In this document: positions 42,787 through 51,020 of the stretch, in pieces
Numbering within the stretch: position 1 is the first letter of the stretch
Layout: the number at the start of each line of letters is the position of its first letter
DNA from: an uncultured Succiniclasticum sp.
GTDB taxonomy: Bacteria > Bacillota > Negativicutes > Acidaminococcales > Acidaminococcaceae
Direction: 5' to 3'
Length of the DNA stretch: 64,000 nt
Assembly: GCA_902801365.1 (NCBI GenBank)
Contig: CADCHY010000006.1
Coordinates: forward strand, 186,001-250,000
The notes under the pieces: generated by a model
What the model was told of the DNA's origin: nothing
Database searches by the model: none
The model's input: only the letters and a program-made list of their open reading frames with translations
Program-made: the position numbers and the translations under genes

Positions 42787-43485
42787 TTATCCTTCCTTGT
42801 TTTCCGCTGCCGCTTCCATTTCTTTTACATCTTCTTCGCCCAACTGCGAAGTATCATCCGAAACGGATATTGCATCGTTCTCTTCATCGGGAACTGCATC
42901 GGCCTCAGCAGCGGGCGATCCTGCCTCATCCATTTCCAGCAGCGACAACTGCTGGGGATGTTTCGCCGCGTCTTCTGCCAGGATGTCCGGCATGGCGGGC
43001 AGGTCTTTCAGCGCCTTCAGGCCAAACACTTCCAGAAAGCGGCTGGTGGTTTTGTATAAAATCGGACGGCCCGCCGTGTCCTTGCGCCCGGCCTCCGCGA
43101 TCAGTTCCCATTCCAGCAGCGTGTTCACCACGCCATCCACGCTGACCCCGCGGATCGCTTCCATTTCGGTGCGGGTCACCGGCTGGCGGTACGCGATGAT
43201 TGCCAGTGTCTCCATAGCCGCGTTGGACAGCTTCAGTTCCTGGGTCCCGGCCAGCTGCAGGATCATCTCATGATGGCAGGCCTTGGTGCAAAGCTGCCAG
43301 CCTTCCGCCACTTCCCGCAGTTCCAGACCGCGTTTTTCCGATTTGTATTCTTCCTGAAGCAGACCCAGAAGCTCCCAGGTCTGGGGCTTGTTCAATCCCA
43401 ACAGTTCCGCCAGCTGCGGCACGCCGAGAGGTTCCCCCGCCGCGAAGAGCAGCGCTTCCAGCCGGCCCATATTATCCTGCTGCAT
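42787..43485 (-). CDS. scpB: segregation and condensation protein B
   Basis: ScpB (232 residues) is the winged-helix dimer that stabilises the ScpA kleisin in the SMC condensin. It shows LEALLFAAGEPLGVPQLAELL, ETLAIIAYRQPVTRTEMEAIRGV and LIAEAGRKDTAGRPILYKTT, followed by an acidic C-terminal extension. It overlaps scpA by 14 bp with AGGAGG before its ATG. Confidence 0.94.
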   Translation of the reverse strand: MQQDNMGRLEALLFAAGEPLGVPQLAELLGLNKPQTWELLGLLQEEYKSEKRGLELREVAEGWQLCTKACHHEMILQLAGTQELKLSNAAMETLAIIAYRQPVTRTEMEAIRGVSVDGVVNTLLEWELIAEAGRKDTAGRPILYKTTSRFLEVFGLKALKDLPAMPDILAEDAAKHPQQLSLLEMDEAGSPAAEADAVPDEENDAISVSDDTSQLGEEDVKEMEAAAENKEG

Positions 43486-44218
43486 CCGGTTCCCCTCCTA
43501 TCAGTACCGGCTCATGCACGGTACGTAAAAAAATGTAGATCGGCGCAAAGGCCATGCTCTGGCTGATGCGCACCACCTGTAAACGAAGCAGTTCAAGCAC
43601 TGCCAGAAACGACGCCACCATCTCGCCGGAGCTGCCCGATTTGACAAAAGCCTTTTCGAACTCGATGCCTTCGGGATAATTTTCCAGCAGCTTCACGATC
43701 TCCTGCATCTTGGCGCCCACGTCATACTCCTGCCGGTCCACCACCGCAATCTGGCGCCGCAGAGAGCCGGACAGGCCCGCCAGAGCCAGCAGCAGCTCGC
43801 TCACCGGATAGTAATGCAGGTTCCGCAGTTTGCTGTCGGCAAAATACGGCCTGCGGGTATGCTGCCGGGCCGCCGTCTGTTTCATCGTCTCCAGCTGTTT
43901 GGCCACCGCCTTGATGCACCGGTATTCCAGCAGCATCTGTACCAGCATATCCCGGGGGTCCGCTTCATCCTCGTCCTCCAGCTCCGTCTTCGGCAGCAGC
44001 ATGCGGGACTTGATCTGCAGCAGCAGGGAGGCCATCACCAGAAACTGGCTGGCCGCTTCCAGATCCGTTTCCGTGAAGGAATGCAGATAGGAAATGTACT
44101 GGTCTGTGATGGACACGATGGGGATATCGTAGATATCCATCTTGTTCTTTTCAATTAAATGTATCAACAGGTCCAGCGGTCCTTCAAAATCAAGGACCCG
44201 GACCACCGGATCAGCCAT
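43472..44218 (-). CDS. scpA: segregation and condensation protein A
   Basis: ScpA (248 residues) is the bacterial kleisin that bridges SMC heads. It has the family N-terminus VRVLDFEGPLDLLIHLIEKNKMDIYDIPI, then ASQFLVMASLLLQIKSRMLLP, and a C-terminal winged-helix segment (VASFLAVLELLRLQVV). It starts 12 bp after the M50 protease gene with AGGAGA upstream. Confidence 0.95.
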   Translation of the reverse strand: MADPVVRVLDFEGPLDLLIHLIEKNKMDIYDIPIVSITDQYISYLHSFTETDLEAASQFLVMASLLLQIKSRMLLPKTELEDEDEADPRDMLVQMLLEYRCIKAVAKQLETMKQTAARQHTRRPYFADSKLRNLHYYPVSELLLALAGLSGSLRRQIAVVDRQEYDVGAKMQEIVKLLENYPEGIEFEKAFVKSGSSGEMVASFLAVLELLRLQVVRISQSMAFAPIYIFLRTVHEPVLIGGEPDAAG

Positions 44219-44229
44219 AAGAGGTTCTC

Positions 44230-44850
44230 CTAAAACAGTATGCTCGCAATTCCGTAACAGATCTTCAGGTACCAGGAAGCCAGTGGCCCGATGATCATAT
44301 TGGAGATACCGCTGTACACGATGAGGACCAGTACGATAAAGCCGTACTGCCCTACAAAGCGTTCAAATTTGTACGCCGTCTCGTAGTCCATGAAGGTTTC
44401 CACAATCTTGGACCCATCCAGCGGCGGAATCGGAATCAGGTTGAAGAACGCGAACCAGACATTGTACAGCATGAGCCAGTACAGGAACTGGTTCACCATG
44501 TTGCTGGACATGCCCAGACTGCCCCGGGCCGTCATAATCAGCACCGCCACGAAGCACAGGAACAAATTGGCCAGCGGGCCGGCCGCGGAAACCTTCAGCT
44601 GTCCGGAACGGTAGTCCTTATAGTACCGGGGATCGATCTCAACCGGTTTTGCCCAGCCGAAGCCGCAAAGCACCAGCATCAGGGTACCCACGATATCAAG
44701 ATGGGCCAGCGGGTTCAGGGTCAGCCTGCCCTGCAGGCCGGGCGTGGGATCTCCCAGGCTGTCGGAAACGCAGGCATGGGCGTATTCGTGAATAGTCAGC
44801 GCGATCAAAAGCGCCGGAGCACGGAACATTAACGTAGAAAAGTCTAACAC
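44230..44850 (-). CDS. site-2 protease family (M50) membrane metalloprotease
   Basis: This 206-residue polytopic protein has the zinc motif HEYAH in the first transmembrane helix (ALTIHEYAHACVSDSLGD) and the second metal motif NLIPIPPLDGSK in a later helix. It is the short YwhC-like form without a PDZ domain that often precedes scpAB in Firmicutes. The substrate is unknown. The start is GTG at 44850 with GGAGG 8 nt upstream. It is the first gene of the scpA-scpB-rluB operon. Confidence 0.9.
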   Translation of the reverse strand: MLDFSTLMFRAPALLIALTIHEYAHACVSDSLGDPTPGLQGRLTLNPLAHLDIVGTLMLVLCGFGWAKPVEIDPRYYKDYRSGQLKVSAAGPLANLFLCFVAVLIMTARGSLGMSSNMVNQFLYWLMLYNVWFAFFNLIPIPPLDGSKIVETFMDYETAYKFERFVGQYGFIVLVLIVYSGISNMIIGPLASWYLKICYGIASILF

Positions 44851-44916
44851 AGGCGTGTCCTCCGTTTATTTTTTATCAATATAATGAAGAAAATTTTGTA
44901 CACATATAACCATTTT

Positions 44917-44945
44917 ATTATAGCGCAAAAGCAGCATGTTGTCTA
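44917..44945 (-). promoter_or_regulatory. promoter for the M50-scpAB operon
   Basis: On the minus strand TAGACA and TATAAT are separated by 17 bp. This is one of the few promoters here with a good -35 box. The -10 is 67 bp before the GTG start. Confidence 0.6.
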
Positions 44946-44966
44946 TGAATTAAGTGTAAATCGACA

Positions 44967-46292
44967 TTATACACTGTGCTGCAGCATGGCTATTCTAATC
45001 AACCGGTTCAGTTCATCAGCCATAAACAGCGGAATATTTAAAATCTTTCCATCATAACTCAGGTTTCTCATGGAAAGCCGGACCATCAACGATGTTTGTT
45101 CCCCATAATTCTTTGCATACCGTTTCAGACTCGTCGACGTCACACTCTCACCGGCTTTTGCCTCAACCGGGATGATATCACTCTCACGTTGTACGATAAA
45201 ATCAACTTCATGTGATGCGTCCGTCCAATAACGGGGCGCGACCTCAAAACCGCGCTTCAGTGACTGATGTACATAGTTCTCAGTCAATGCGCCTTTAAAT
45301 TCCGTAAACAGGCGGTTATTCTCTGCAAACGCAGTGACAGGCAGATACGAAAGGCGGCGGAGAATGCCTACATCAACTGCATAAACTTTAAATGCGTTCA
45401 GATCATCATAAGCCGAAAGAGGCAGACCGGGTTTGCTGATACGGAAGACTTTGCTTACTACATCTGCGTCCCGTAGCCAGTTTAATGCATTCTCATACTC
45501 CCGCGCCCGGGCGCCCGGTTTTACAACGCTATACAGAAACTTTTTGTTTTCCCTTGCCAGCTGGGAAGGAAGTGATTGCCAGATATAACGGATCTTCGGC
45601 ACGTCTTCCGCTGGCGCGTGTTTGCCAAAATCACTTTCATATGAAGAGATAATACCGGAAAGTACGTTGTCAACTTCTCTCGGGTCTTTGTCCTCAGTCC
45701 AGGCCAACACAGATTCCGGCATGCCGCCCGTTACAAAATAATGTTTCAGCATTTCTGTCAGCGGTGTAAAAAAAGCATCCGGTACCGGCACAAATTCGTT
45801 TACAGAAGCAAGATACTCCGCAAAATTCTCCGCCCCGTCGGCAAGGAGAAATTCCGTAAACGTCATCGGTCCCATTGAAAGAAAATCAACCTGACCCACG
45901 GGAAATCCGCCGCTCAGCTGTAAGCCCAACAGGGACCCGGCACTTGCAATATAATACTCCGGCGCGTCTTCCTTAAAATACTTCAGACTGTTCAGCGCTT
46001 CCTCACATGCCTGAATCTCATCAAAAATGATAAGAGTATCCTTTGTAATCCTCTGTCCGCTTGCCATGGCAAGGTTTTGCAGAATGCGCCTTACATCTTT
46101 TGTGGTTTGAAAAAAATGCGCAAATTCCGGGTTCTTATCAAAATTAAACCGCACAAATCCGTCTTTGAATGTTCTTCCGAACTCTTCCAGCACCCAAGTC
46201 TTTCCCACCTGTCTTGCACCGCGCAGCACTAACGGCTTTCTGCGTTTGGAATTTTTCCAGTCAAGTAACTCCTTCATGATTGTGCGCTTCAT
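44967..46292 (-). CDS. AAA-family ATPase with DUF4143 domain
   Basis: This 441-residue protein has an N-terminal AAA-type ATPase: Walker A (LRGARQVGKTWVL), Walker B (TLIIFDEIQACEEAL), a sensor-like ASAGSLLG, and the family segment PMTFTEFLLADG. A DUF4143 domain follows, with the nuclease-fold-like ASHEVDFIVQRESDIIPVEAKAG near the C-terminus. Such genes are widespread, patchily distributed and of unknown function; a defence or toxin role has been suggested but is unproven. The ATG at 46292 has AGGAGG 9 nt upstream. The gene looks less GC-rich than its neighbours and stands alone. Confidence 0.85.
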   Translation of the reverse strand: MKRTIMKELLDWKNSKRRKPLVLRGARQVGKTWVLEEFGRTFKDGFVRFNFDKNPEFAHFFQTTKDVRRILQNLAMASGQRITKDTLIIFDEIQACEEALNSLKYFKEDAPEYYIASAGSLLGLQLSGGFPVGQVDFLSMGPMTFTEFLLADGAENFAEYLASVNEFVPVPDAFFTPLTEMLKHYFVTGGMPESVLAWTEDKDPREVDNVLSGIISSYESDFGKHAPAEDVPKIRYIWQSLPSQLARENKKFLYSVVKPGARAREYENALNWLRDADVVSKVFRISKPGLPLSAYDDLNAFKVYAVDVGILRRLSYLPVTAFAENNRLFTEFKGALTENYVHQSLKRGFEVAPRYWTDASHEVDFIVQRESDIIPVEAKAGESVTSTSLKRYAKNYGEQTSLMVRLSMRNLSYDGKILNIPLFMADELNRLIRIAMLQHSV

Positions 46293-46369
46293 TTTGATAC
46301 GCCTCCTACCCCGCAAATTCGATACTTTATATCATAATTATAGTGCCCGTGATGAAGAGAATCAAGTAA

Positions 46370-46413
46370 AATCACATAATTTTTGATAAAAACGTGATTA
46401 TAATCACATAATT
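46370..46413. promoter_or_regulatory. candidate operator: palindrome with flanking direct repeats
   Basis: GTGATTATAATCAC at 46394-46407 is a perfect 14-bp palindrome. AATCACATAAT occurs at 46370-46380 and again at 46403-46413. The cluster lies 80-120 bp upstream of the AAA ATPase start, overlapping a plausible promoter. Confidence 0.5.
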
Positions 46414-46592
46414 TGCAATTTTTATGTGTTCGACGAAGGTGCTCCGGTTATATTTTCACCAAACTACAAAACAGCCGCAGACAAATCTACGGCTGTAAGT
46501 AACTATGGATTTGCCTGTCTTCCGACGAGAGCGTTCACGAATTGTCTTTACTCTATTTCATCTCATATGCATTTTATTTATCTTCAAACTTA

Positions 46593-46601
46593 TGATATAA
46601 T
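46593..46601 (+). promoter_or_regulatory. extended -10 promoter for esterase/ATP-grasp operon
   Basis: TGATATAAT, an extended -10, lies 48 bp before the GTG at 46650. Confidence 0.55.
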
Positions 46602-46649
46602 AAACATGAGCAAACACTAGTCACACTGTAACTTTTATTATGAAGGAGC

Positions 46650-47402
46650 GTGTATCATTTCAGCAACCACCTCTGGCGCAACATGAACATACGCGTTTAC
46701 GGTACCAAAGGCTGGCCGCTGCTGGTGTTCCCAACCCAGGACGCCATGTGCGACAACTATGAAAACTTCGGGATGATCGACGAACTGTCCGAATTCATTG
46801 ACAACGGCCAGTTCCAGCTGTTCTGCGTAGATACGGTAGATCAGGAAAGCTGGTCCGACAACTACGGCGACAAGTTTCTCCGGGCCGAGCGGCAGGAAAA
46901 TTATTACCGCTACATCACCGAAGAAGTAGTCCCCCTGATCCACGAACACAACCACAGTGACTGGCGGCCTCTTACCACAGGCTGCAGCATGGGCGCCACC
47001 CACGCAGCCATCGTGTTCCTGCGCCGTCCCGACCTGTTCGAAGGTGTCATCGGTTTCTCCGGCTGCTACGACGCCCACTATTTCTTCGGGGCCTGGATGA
47101 ACAACACCCTCTACGACAACTCCCCCGCCACCTTTATGCCGAACCTGGCTCCGGACCACCCCTACATCAGGCTGTTCAACCAGCGGTGCATCGTTTTCTG
47201 CGTAGGCCAGGGAGCCTGGGAAGACGAAGGCATCCGCACGCAGCGTATCCTGGACGAATCCTTCCGGGCCAAAGGCATCGCCGCCTGGTGTGATTTCTGG
47301 GGTTTCGACGTGAACCATGACTGGCCCTGGTGGAAGAAGATGTATCAGTACTTCCTCCCCCACGTGCTGAACCACTGCCGTGTACACGGACTGGAAGACT
47401 AA
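46650..47402 (+). CDS. alpha/beta-hydrolase esterase (putative esterase family)
   Basis: This 250-residue protein has the esterase-family alpha/beta-hydrolase pattern: MNIRVYGTKGWPLLVFPTQ at the N-terminus, the nucleophile elbow GCSMGATHA (Ser113), VIGFSGCYDA, and a C-terminal acid/His region in GFDVNHDWPWWKKM. There is no signal peptide. The GTG at 46650 gives the family-like N-terminus but AAGGAG lies only 1 nt upstream, and an in-frame stop is two codons before. The ATG at 46683 is the alternative, so the start is uncertain. It lies 15 bp upstream of an ATP-grasp gene; the two probably act in one pathway. Confidence 0.8.
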   Translation: MYHFSNHLWRNMNIRVYGTKGWPLLVFPTQDAMCDNYENFGMIDELSEFIDNGQFQLFCVDTVDQESWSDNYGDKFLRAERQENYYRYITEEVVPLIHEHNHSDWRPLTTGCSMGATHAAIVFLRRPDLFEGVIGFSGCYDAHYFFGAWMNNTLYDNSPATFMPNLAPDHPYIRLFNQRCIVFCVGQGAWEDEGIRTQRILDESFRAKGIAAWCDFWGFDVNHDWPWWKKMYQYFLPHVLNHCRVHGLED

Positions 47403-47417
47403 GAAAGGACCCATCCT

Positions 47418-48680
47418 ATGAACTTTGTTTTTATCTCCCCCCAATTCCCCCGTACCTACTGGAACTGGTGCGACCGTCTGAAAAAGAACGGCGCCAATGT
47501 GCTGGGTATCGGCGACACGCCCTATGACCAGCTGGACGACGCGTTGAAAAACGTCCTTACAGAGTATTACAAAGTAGGCACCCTGGAAGATTACGACCAG
47601 GTGTTCCGCGCTGTAGCTTTCTTCTGCTTCAAATACGGCAAGATCCACTGGCTGGAATCCAACAACGAATACTGGCTGGAGCATGACGCCATGCTGCGGA
47701 CCGATTTCAATATCCTGTCCGGACCGGACGTGGATGAGATCCAGGCCTACCGCAGCAAAACCGCCATGAAGCCCTACTATAAAAAGGCCGGTGTGCCTAC
47801 CGCCAGGCAGGCGCCTGTCACCACCCTGGAAGAAGCAAAAGACTTCATCAAAAAGGTTGGCTACCCCGTCATCGTAAAACCGGAATACGGCGTAGGCGCC
47901 GCGGCCACTTACCGGCTGGAAAACCGGCACGAACTGGAAGATTTCTTCTCTGACTTACCGGAAGATTCCTATGTCATGGAAGAATTCGTGCCCGGCTGGA
48001 TCTGCTCCTACGATGCCATCGTGGATTCCCACAGCGAGGTATTGTTCGAATCCATGAGCATCTCCCCGCCCATCATGGACATCGTGAACAACCAGACGGA
48101 ACTGATTTTCTACGTGCCGCCCTATGTGGAGCCCCAACTGCAGAAACGGGGCCGCGCCACCGTTAAGGCCTTTGGCGTGAAGAGCCGTTTCGTGCATATG
48201 GAATTCTTCAAGCTCACCAAAGCCAAGAAAGGCCTGGGCAAAGAAGGCGACTTCGTGGGACTGGAAGTCAACATGCGTCCGGGCGGCGGCTACATGCCCG
48301 ACATGATGGACTTCGCCCACTCCACCGACGTGTACCAGCTTTGGGCCGACATGATCTGCTTTGACGAACGGCGGCTTCCGGAAAATCCGGACCAGCAGTA
48401 CTGCGTCTTCTTCGGTCAGCGTGACCACTTCCATTATCTCCACAGCCAGCAGGACATTATGGCAAAATATGGCAGTCGTATCAAAATGAACGAACGCATG
48501 CCCGAAGTCCTTTCAACGGCCATGGGCAACCAGATGTACACCGCCCTGCTTCCCACGAAAGAAGACATGGACGAATTCGTGAGATACGTAGGTGAAAAAG
48601 AAGAAGACAAACCGGACGGCAAGGAAGGTATCGACTACGAAGGCGCCTACGAGCATGAAGAGTGCCACCAGGCCGACTGA
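47418..48680 (+). CDS. ATP-grasp ligase of unknown substrate
   Basis: This 420-residue ATP-grasp enzyme has a preATP domain (NFVFISPQFPRTYWNWCDRL, NVLGIGDTPYDQL), the ATP-binding domain (KTAMKPYYKKAGVPTARQ, YPVIVKPEYGVGAAATYRL, VMEEFVPGWICSYDAIVD), and the Mg-binding GLEVNMRPGGGYMPDMM with Glu and Asn ligands. A C-terminal region includes CVFFGQRDHFHYLH. Such folds couple ATP to acyl-phosphate-based carboxylate-amine or carboxylate-thiol ligation. The substrate cannot be inferred. AAGGAC precedes the ATG. It forms a two-gene operon with the esterase and ends at a strong terminator. Confidence 0.85.
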   Translation: MNFVFISPQFPRTYWNWCDRLKKNGANVLGIGDTPYDQLDDALKNVLTEYYKVGTLEDYDQVFRAVAFFCFKYGKIHWLESNNEYWLEHDAMLRTDFNILSGPDVDEIQAYRSKTAMKPYYKKAGVPTARQAPVTTLEEAKDFIKKVGYPVIVKPEYGVGAAATYRLENRHELEDFFSDLPEDSYVMEEFVPGWICSYDAIVDSHSEVLFESMSISPPIMDIVNNQTELIFYVPPYVEPQLQKRGRATVKAFGVKSRFVHMEFFKLTKAKKGLGKEGDFVGLEVNMRPGGGYMPDMMDFAHSTDVYQLWADMICFDERRLPENPDQQYCVFFGQRDHFHYLHSQQDIMAKYGSRIKMNERMPEVLSTAMGNQMYTALLPTKEDMDEFVRYVGEKEEDKPDGKEGIDYEGAYEHEECHQAD

Positions 48681-48724
48681 ACCAGCTGACAGATAGCATC
48701 AAGATTATAATACCAATACATGAG

Positions 48725-48757
48725 AAAAAAGCGACGGAGCAACTCCGTCGCTTTTTT
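48725..48757. terminator. bidirectional terminator
   Basis: The 15-bp perfect stem AAAAAAGCGACGGAG/CTCCGTCGCTTTTTT with a CAA loop serves the ATP-grasp operon on plus and gpsA on minus. Confidence 0.93.
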
Positions 48758-48811
48758 CGCCGGCTAAACAGGATTTTTAAAATCGCATAGGTATATTTTA
48801 TATCCTCAACT

Positions 48812-49807
48812 TTATCCCTTTCGTTCAGCAGTCTTATCCCGGCCCATCAGACGGGCCACTTCAGTTCGGGGATCAGCATTATGATTTACGATAGCATCTA
48901 CAGCCCGGACAATGGGCATATCCACATTATATTTGTCAGCGTAGGCGATGGCCGCGGGAAGGGCGTTGATTCCTTCCACCACCATGCCAACCCGTTTCAC
49001 AGCGGCCGCCGTCTCATAACCCTGACCAATGAGGTACCCACAGCGATTGTTCCGGCTGTGCATGCTTGTTGCAGTCACAATCAAGTCCCCCATGCCCGCC
49101 AGGCCGGCAAAAGTATCCCGGGCGCAGCCCAGCTTTTCTCCCAGCCGGGCAATCTCCGCCAGGCCACGGGTAATAAGAGCTGCCTTAGCGTTGTCGCCGT
49201 ATCCAAGACCTGCTGACATACCCGCCGCCAATGCAATAATGTTCTTCATGGCGCCACAGAGCTCCACGCCCTTCACATCCGTGTTGGTATACACCCGCAG
49301 ACAGGAATTCATGAACACATCCTGCACTTTTTCCGCCACGTTGAGATCCTCACAGGCGGATACAATGGCACCAGGCAGGTCCCGGGCCACCTCTTCTGCA
49401 TGGGTAGGGCCGGAAAGGGCCACCACTTTCACCTCCGCCTTCACTTCATCACGGATTACTTCGGATAAGGTCATCAGCGTTTCCGCTTCGATGCCCTTGG
49501 CCACATCCACTATGATCTGCCCGTCATGAATGAACGCATTGGCCAGTCTGGCCGCAGACCTTACAAAGACAGAAGGAACGGCAAAGACCAGCAGGTCCTT
49601 GTCTCTGCATACTTCTTCCATTAATTTTGTAAACTTAACCGCTTCCGGAATAATCATATCCGGCAGGTTCTTCTGTGTGCGGGTAGTTTCCAGCCGGTCG
49701 ATTGCCTCCGGGTGGGGCGACCACACCCGAACTCCGTGGCCGCTGTTGGAAAGCATCCTTGCCAGAGCCATGCCCCAAGTCCCCGCCCCGATAATACCTA
49801 TGCGCAT
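48812..49807 (-). CDS. gpsA: NAD(P)+-dependent glycerol-3-phosphate dehydrogenase
   Basis: GpsA reduces dihydroxyacetone phosphate to sn-glycerol-3-phosphate for phospholipid synthesis. The 331-residue protein has the NAD(P) motif IGAGTWGMALARML, LLVFAVPSVFVRS, VVALSGPTHAEEVARDLPGA, the catalytic ELCGAMKNIIALAAGMSAGLG and TFAGLAGMGDLIVTATS. AGGAGA lies 8 nt before the ATG and an extended -10 is at 49877-49885. Confidence 0.95.
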   Translation of the reverse strand: MRIGIIGAGTWGMALARMLSNSGHGVRVWSPHPEAIDRLETTRTQKNLPDMIIPEAVKFTKLMEEVCRDKDLLVFAVPSVFVRSAARLANAFIHDGQIIVDVAKGIEAETLMTLSEVIRDEVKAEVKVVALSGPTHAEEVARDLPGAIVSACEDLNVAEKVQDVFMNSCLRVYTNTDVKGVELCGAMKNIIALAAGMSAGLGYGDNAKAALITRGLAEIARLGEKLGCARDTFAGLAGMGDLIVTATSMHSRNNRCGYLIGQGYETAAAVKRVGMVVEGINALPAAIAYADKYNVDMPIVRAVDAIVNHNADPRTEVARLMGRDKTAERKG

Positions 49808-49876
49808 AATTCAAGTCTCCTGATATTCTAAATACCCTGATATTTAATAAATTACTAAAATATTGTTGTTTTATTA

Positions 49877-49885
49877 ATTATACCA
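49877..49885 (-). promoter_or_regulatory. extended -10 promoter for gpsA
   Basis: On the minus strand this reads TGGTATAAT, a perfect extended -10, 70 bp before the gpsA ATG. Confidence 0.55.
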
Positions 49886-49934
49886 TATGGACAGGACGGA
49901 AAAAACAGTTTGCGAAAGGTGCGATCCGAAAAGT

Positions 49935-49966
49935 AAAAAACCGCACCCCCTGTAGGGAATGCGGTT
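49935..49966 (-). terminator. terminator after the Lys/Trp-repeat gene
   Basis: On the minus strand AACCGCATTCCC pairs with the imperfect complement GGGGGTGCGGTT, followed by TTTTACTTTT. Confidence 0.75.
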
Positions 49967-50006
49967 CATAGACACATTATCAGTTATTACGATCAGTTAA
50001 ACAGAA

Positions 50007-50540
50007 CTAAAAACAAACATTATCATTCGGCGCCGCCGCTTCCGCCTCCGTCACCATCGCCGCCTTGCGTATTCTCGAATATACCGTCTCTGTTGGTGTC
50101 GTCACGCCAGTTTTCCCAGTCCCTGCGGTGCTTTTTCCTCCACTTTTCAAAATCTTTCGATTCCCAAATGGAATCCCGTTCCTTTTTCCAGTCCTTATAG
50201 GTCTTTTTGCTCTTGGGATTCCTCTTTTTCCATCGCCGTAGGATTTCTTATTATCTTCTTCCTGCTTTTTACGCCGTTCACTGCGGTATTTTTCTCTGGA
50301 AGAGCTTCTGTCAGAGCGATTCTTCTTCCATTTCCGGTATTCCTTTTCGATCTGATCGGCATCCGTCTCCCGTTTCCACCTGCGGTATGCCTTCCTCATC
50401 TCATCTGAGGTGCTGCTTAAATACATATCCGGACGGAATTCCGGTTCAGCAGTCGTAAGAGAAGGATACTGCGGTGCTGCCATAGCCTGGGAAGCGAAGA
50501 AAACCGTCAGGACTGCAGCCAGTATCGTGGTTTTTTTCAT
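50007..50540 (-). CDS. secreted Lys/Trp-repeat protein, apparently frameshifted in the second half
   Basis: The open frame encodes 177 residues with a signal peptide (MKKTTILAAVLTVFFASQAMA) followed by basic repeats around YRRWKRETD and YRKWKKNRSD. After about EEDNKKS the frame loses this pattern. In another frame the pattern resumes as LRRWKKRNPKS, YKDWKKERDS and FEKWRKKHRRDWENW, ending with an acidic/Gly tail (NTQGGDGDGGGSGGAE) and a stop at 50023-50025. A single-base loss between about 50225 and 50255, near short A-runs, explains this. No family recognised. It has its own extended -10 and a terminator. Confidence 0.72.
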   Translation of the reverse strand: MKKTTILAAVLTVFFASQAMAAPQYPSLTTAEPEFRPDMYLSSTSDEMRKAYRRWKRETDADQIEKEYRKWKKNRSDRSSSREKYRSERRKKQEEDNKKSYGDGKRGIPRAKRPIRTGKRNGIPFGNRKILKSGGKSTAGTGKTGVTTPTETVYSRIRKAAMVTEAEAAAPNDNVCF

Positions 50541-50570
50541 AATGTTTCCCTCCTGTCATTGTTTTAATTA

Positions 50571-50579
50571 ATTTTAACA
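50571..50579 (-). promoter_or_regulatory. extended -10 promoter for Lys/Trp-repeat gene
   Basis: On the minus strand this reads TGTTAAAAT, about 31 bp before the ATG at 50540. Confidence 0.45.
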
Positions 50580-50782
50580 TAAGTAGGAGAAAAATGTGTG
50601 ACAGAATTTTGTTTATTGATTTTTTATAACAAATTCACCGGACGCTTTTCTGCATCCGGTGGTTTTAACTTTTTCGCGTCTTACTATTCCATCAGAGAAC
50701 AACGTTTCACCATGACCACTCCGTAACCATCTTCAAACGCAGCTTCGCGGGCCATTTGCCGCAGTCCGCCTTTCAAAACGGC

Positions 50783-50827
50783 TAAAAAGAACGCCAGGGA
50801 TGTTCCGTAACAGAACATCCCTGGCGT
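50783..50827 (-). terminator. Rho-independent terminator downstream of thiE
   Basis: A perfect 15-bp stem ACGCCAGGGATGTTC/GAACATCCCTGGCGT with a 7-nt loop is followed on the minus strand by TCTTTTTA. It lies about 190 bp after thiE, giving a long 3' untranslated region. Confidence 0.85.
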
Positions 50828-51020
50828 CAGCTGAAATTCGTTTTCCAAGAGAAAAATAAAAAGGGATATCGCTACCGCGATATCAAACAGCGCGCAGGTG
50901 CGGGCTTAACCGAACCCGGACAACACAACCAGCGGCGGCAGACAAAACCCGGGCATGAAGTGGAAGCGAATACCGATAAGCATCGAATCCCCTTTTATCG
51001 TTTTTTATCAGATGCTGGAT

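Larger units (their letters stand above)
46293..46649. other. AT-rich divergent region between AAA ATPase and esterase genes
   Basis: About 360 bp without a gene. It holds a palindrome and direct repeats (46370-46413), a hairpin at 46471-46496 (ACAGCCGCAGA/TCTACGGCTGT with one mismatch and no T-run), and an extended -10 for the esterase operon. Confidence 0.55.
50541..51020. other. 480-bp intergenic stretch with two hairpins
   Basis: It holds an extended -10 for the Lys/Trp-repeat gene, a 10-bp hairpin at 50636-50662 (CACCGGACGC/GCATCCGGTG, one mismatch), and the thiE terminator at 50783-50827. A minus-strand frame at 50684-50983 is open except for one internal TAA (50906-50908) and reads partly hydrophobic. 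It could be a gene remnant, but it runs through the terminator hairpin, so I do not call it. Confidence 0.5.

Noticed and set aside
46640-46760. Alternative start of the esterase from the ATG at 46640
   Set aside because: That ATG is in a different frame; it would need a frameshift to join the esterase, and the GTG at 46650 already gives a family-like N-terminus.
46638-47930. Minus-strand open frame of about 430 codons
   Set aside because: Antisense to the esterase and ATP-grasp genes, both with clear catalytic motifs; no ribosome-binding site and composition typical of a shadow frame.
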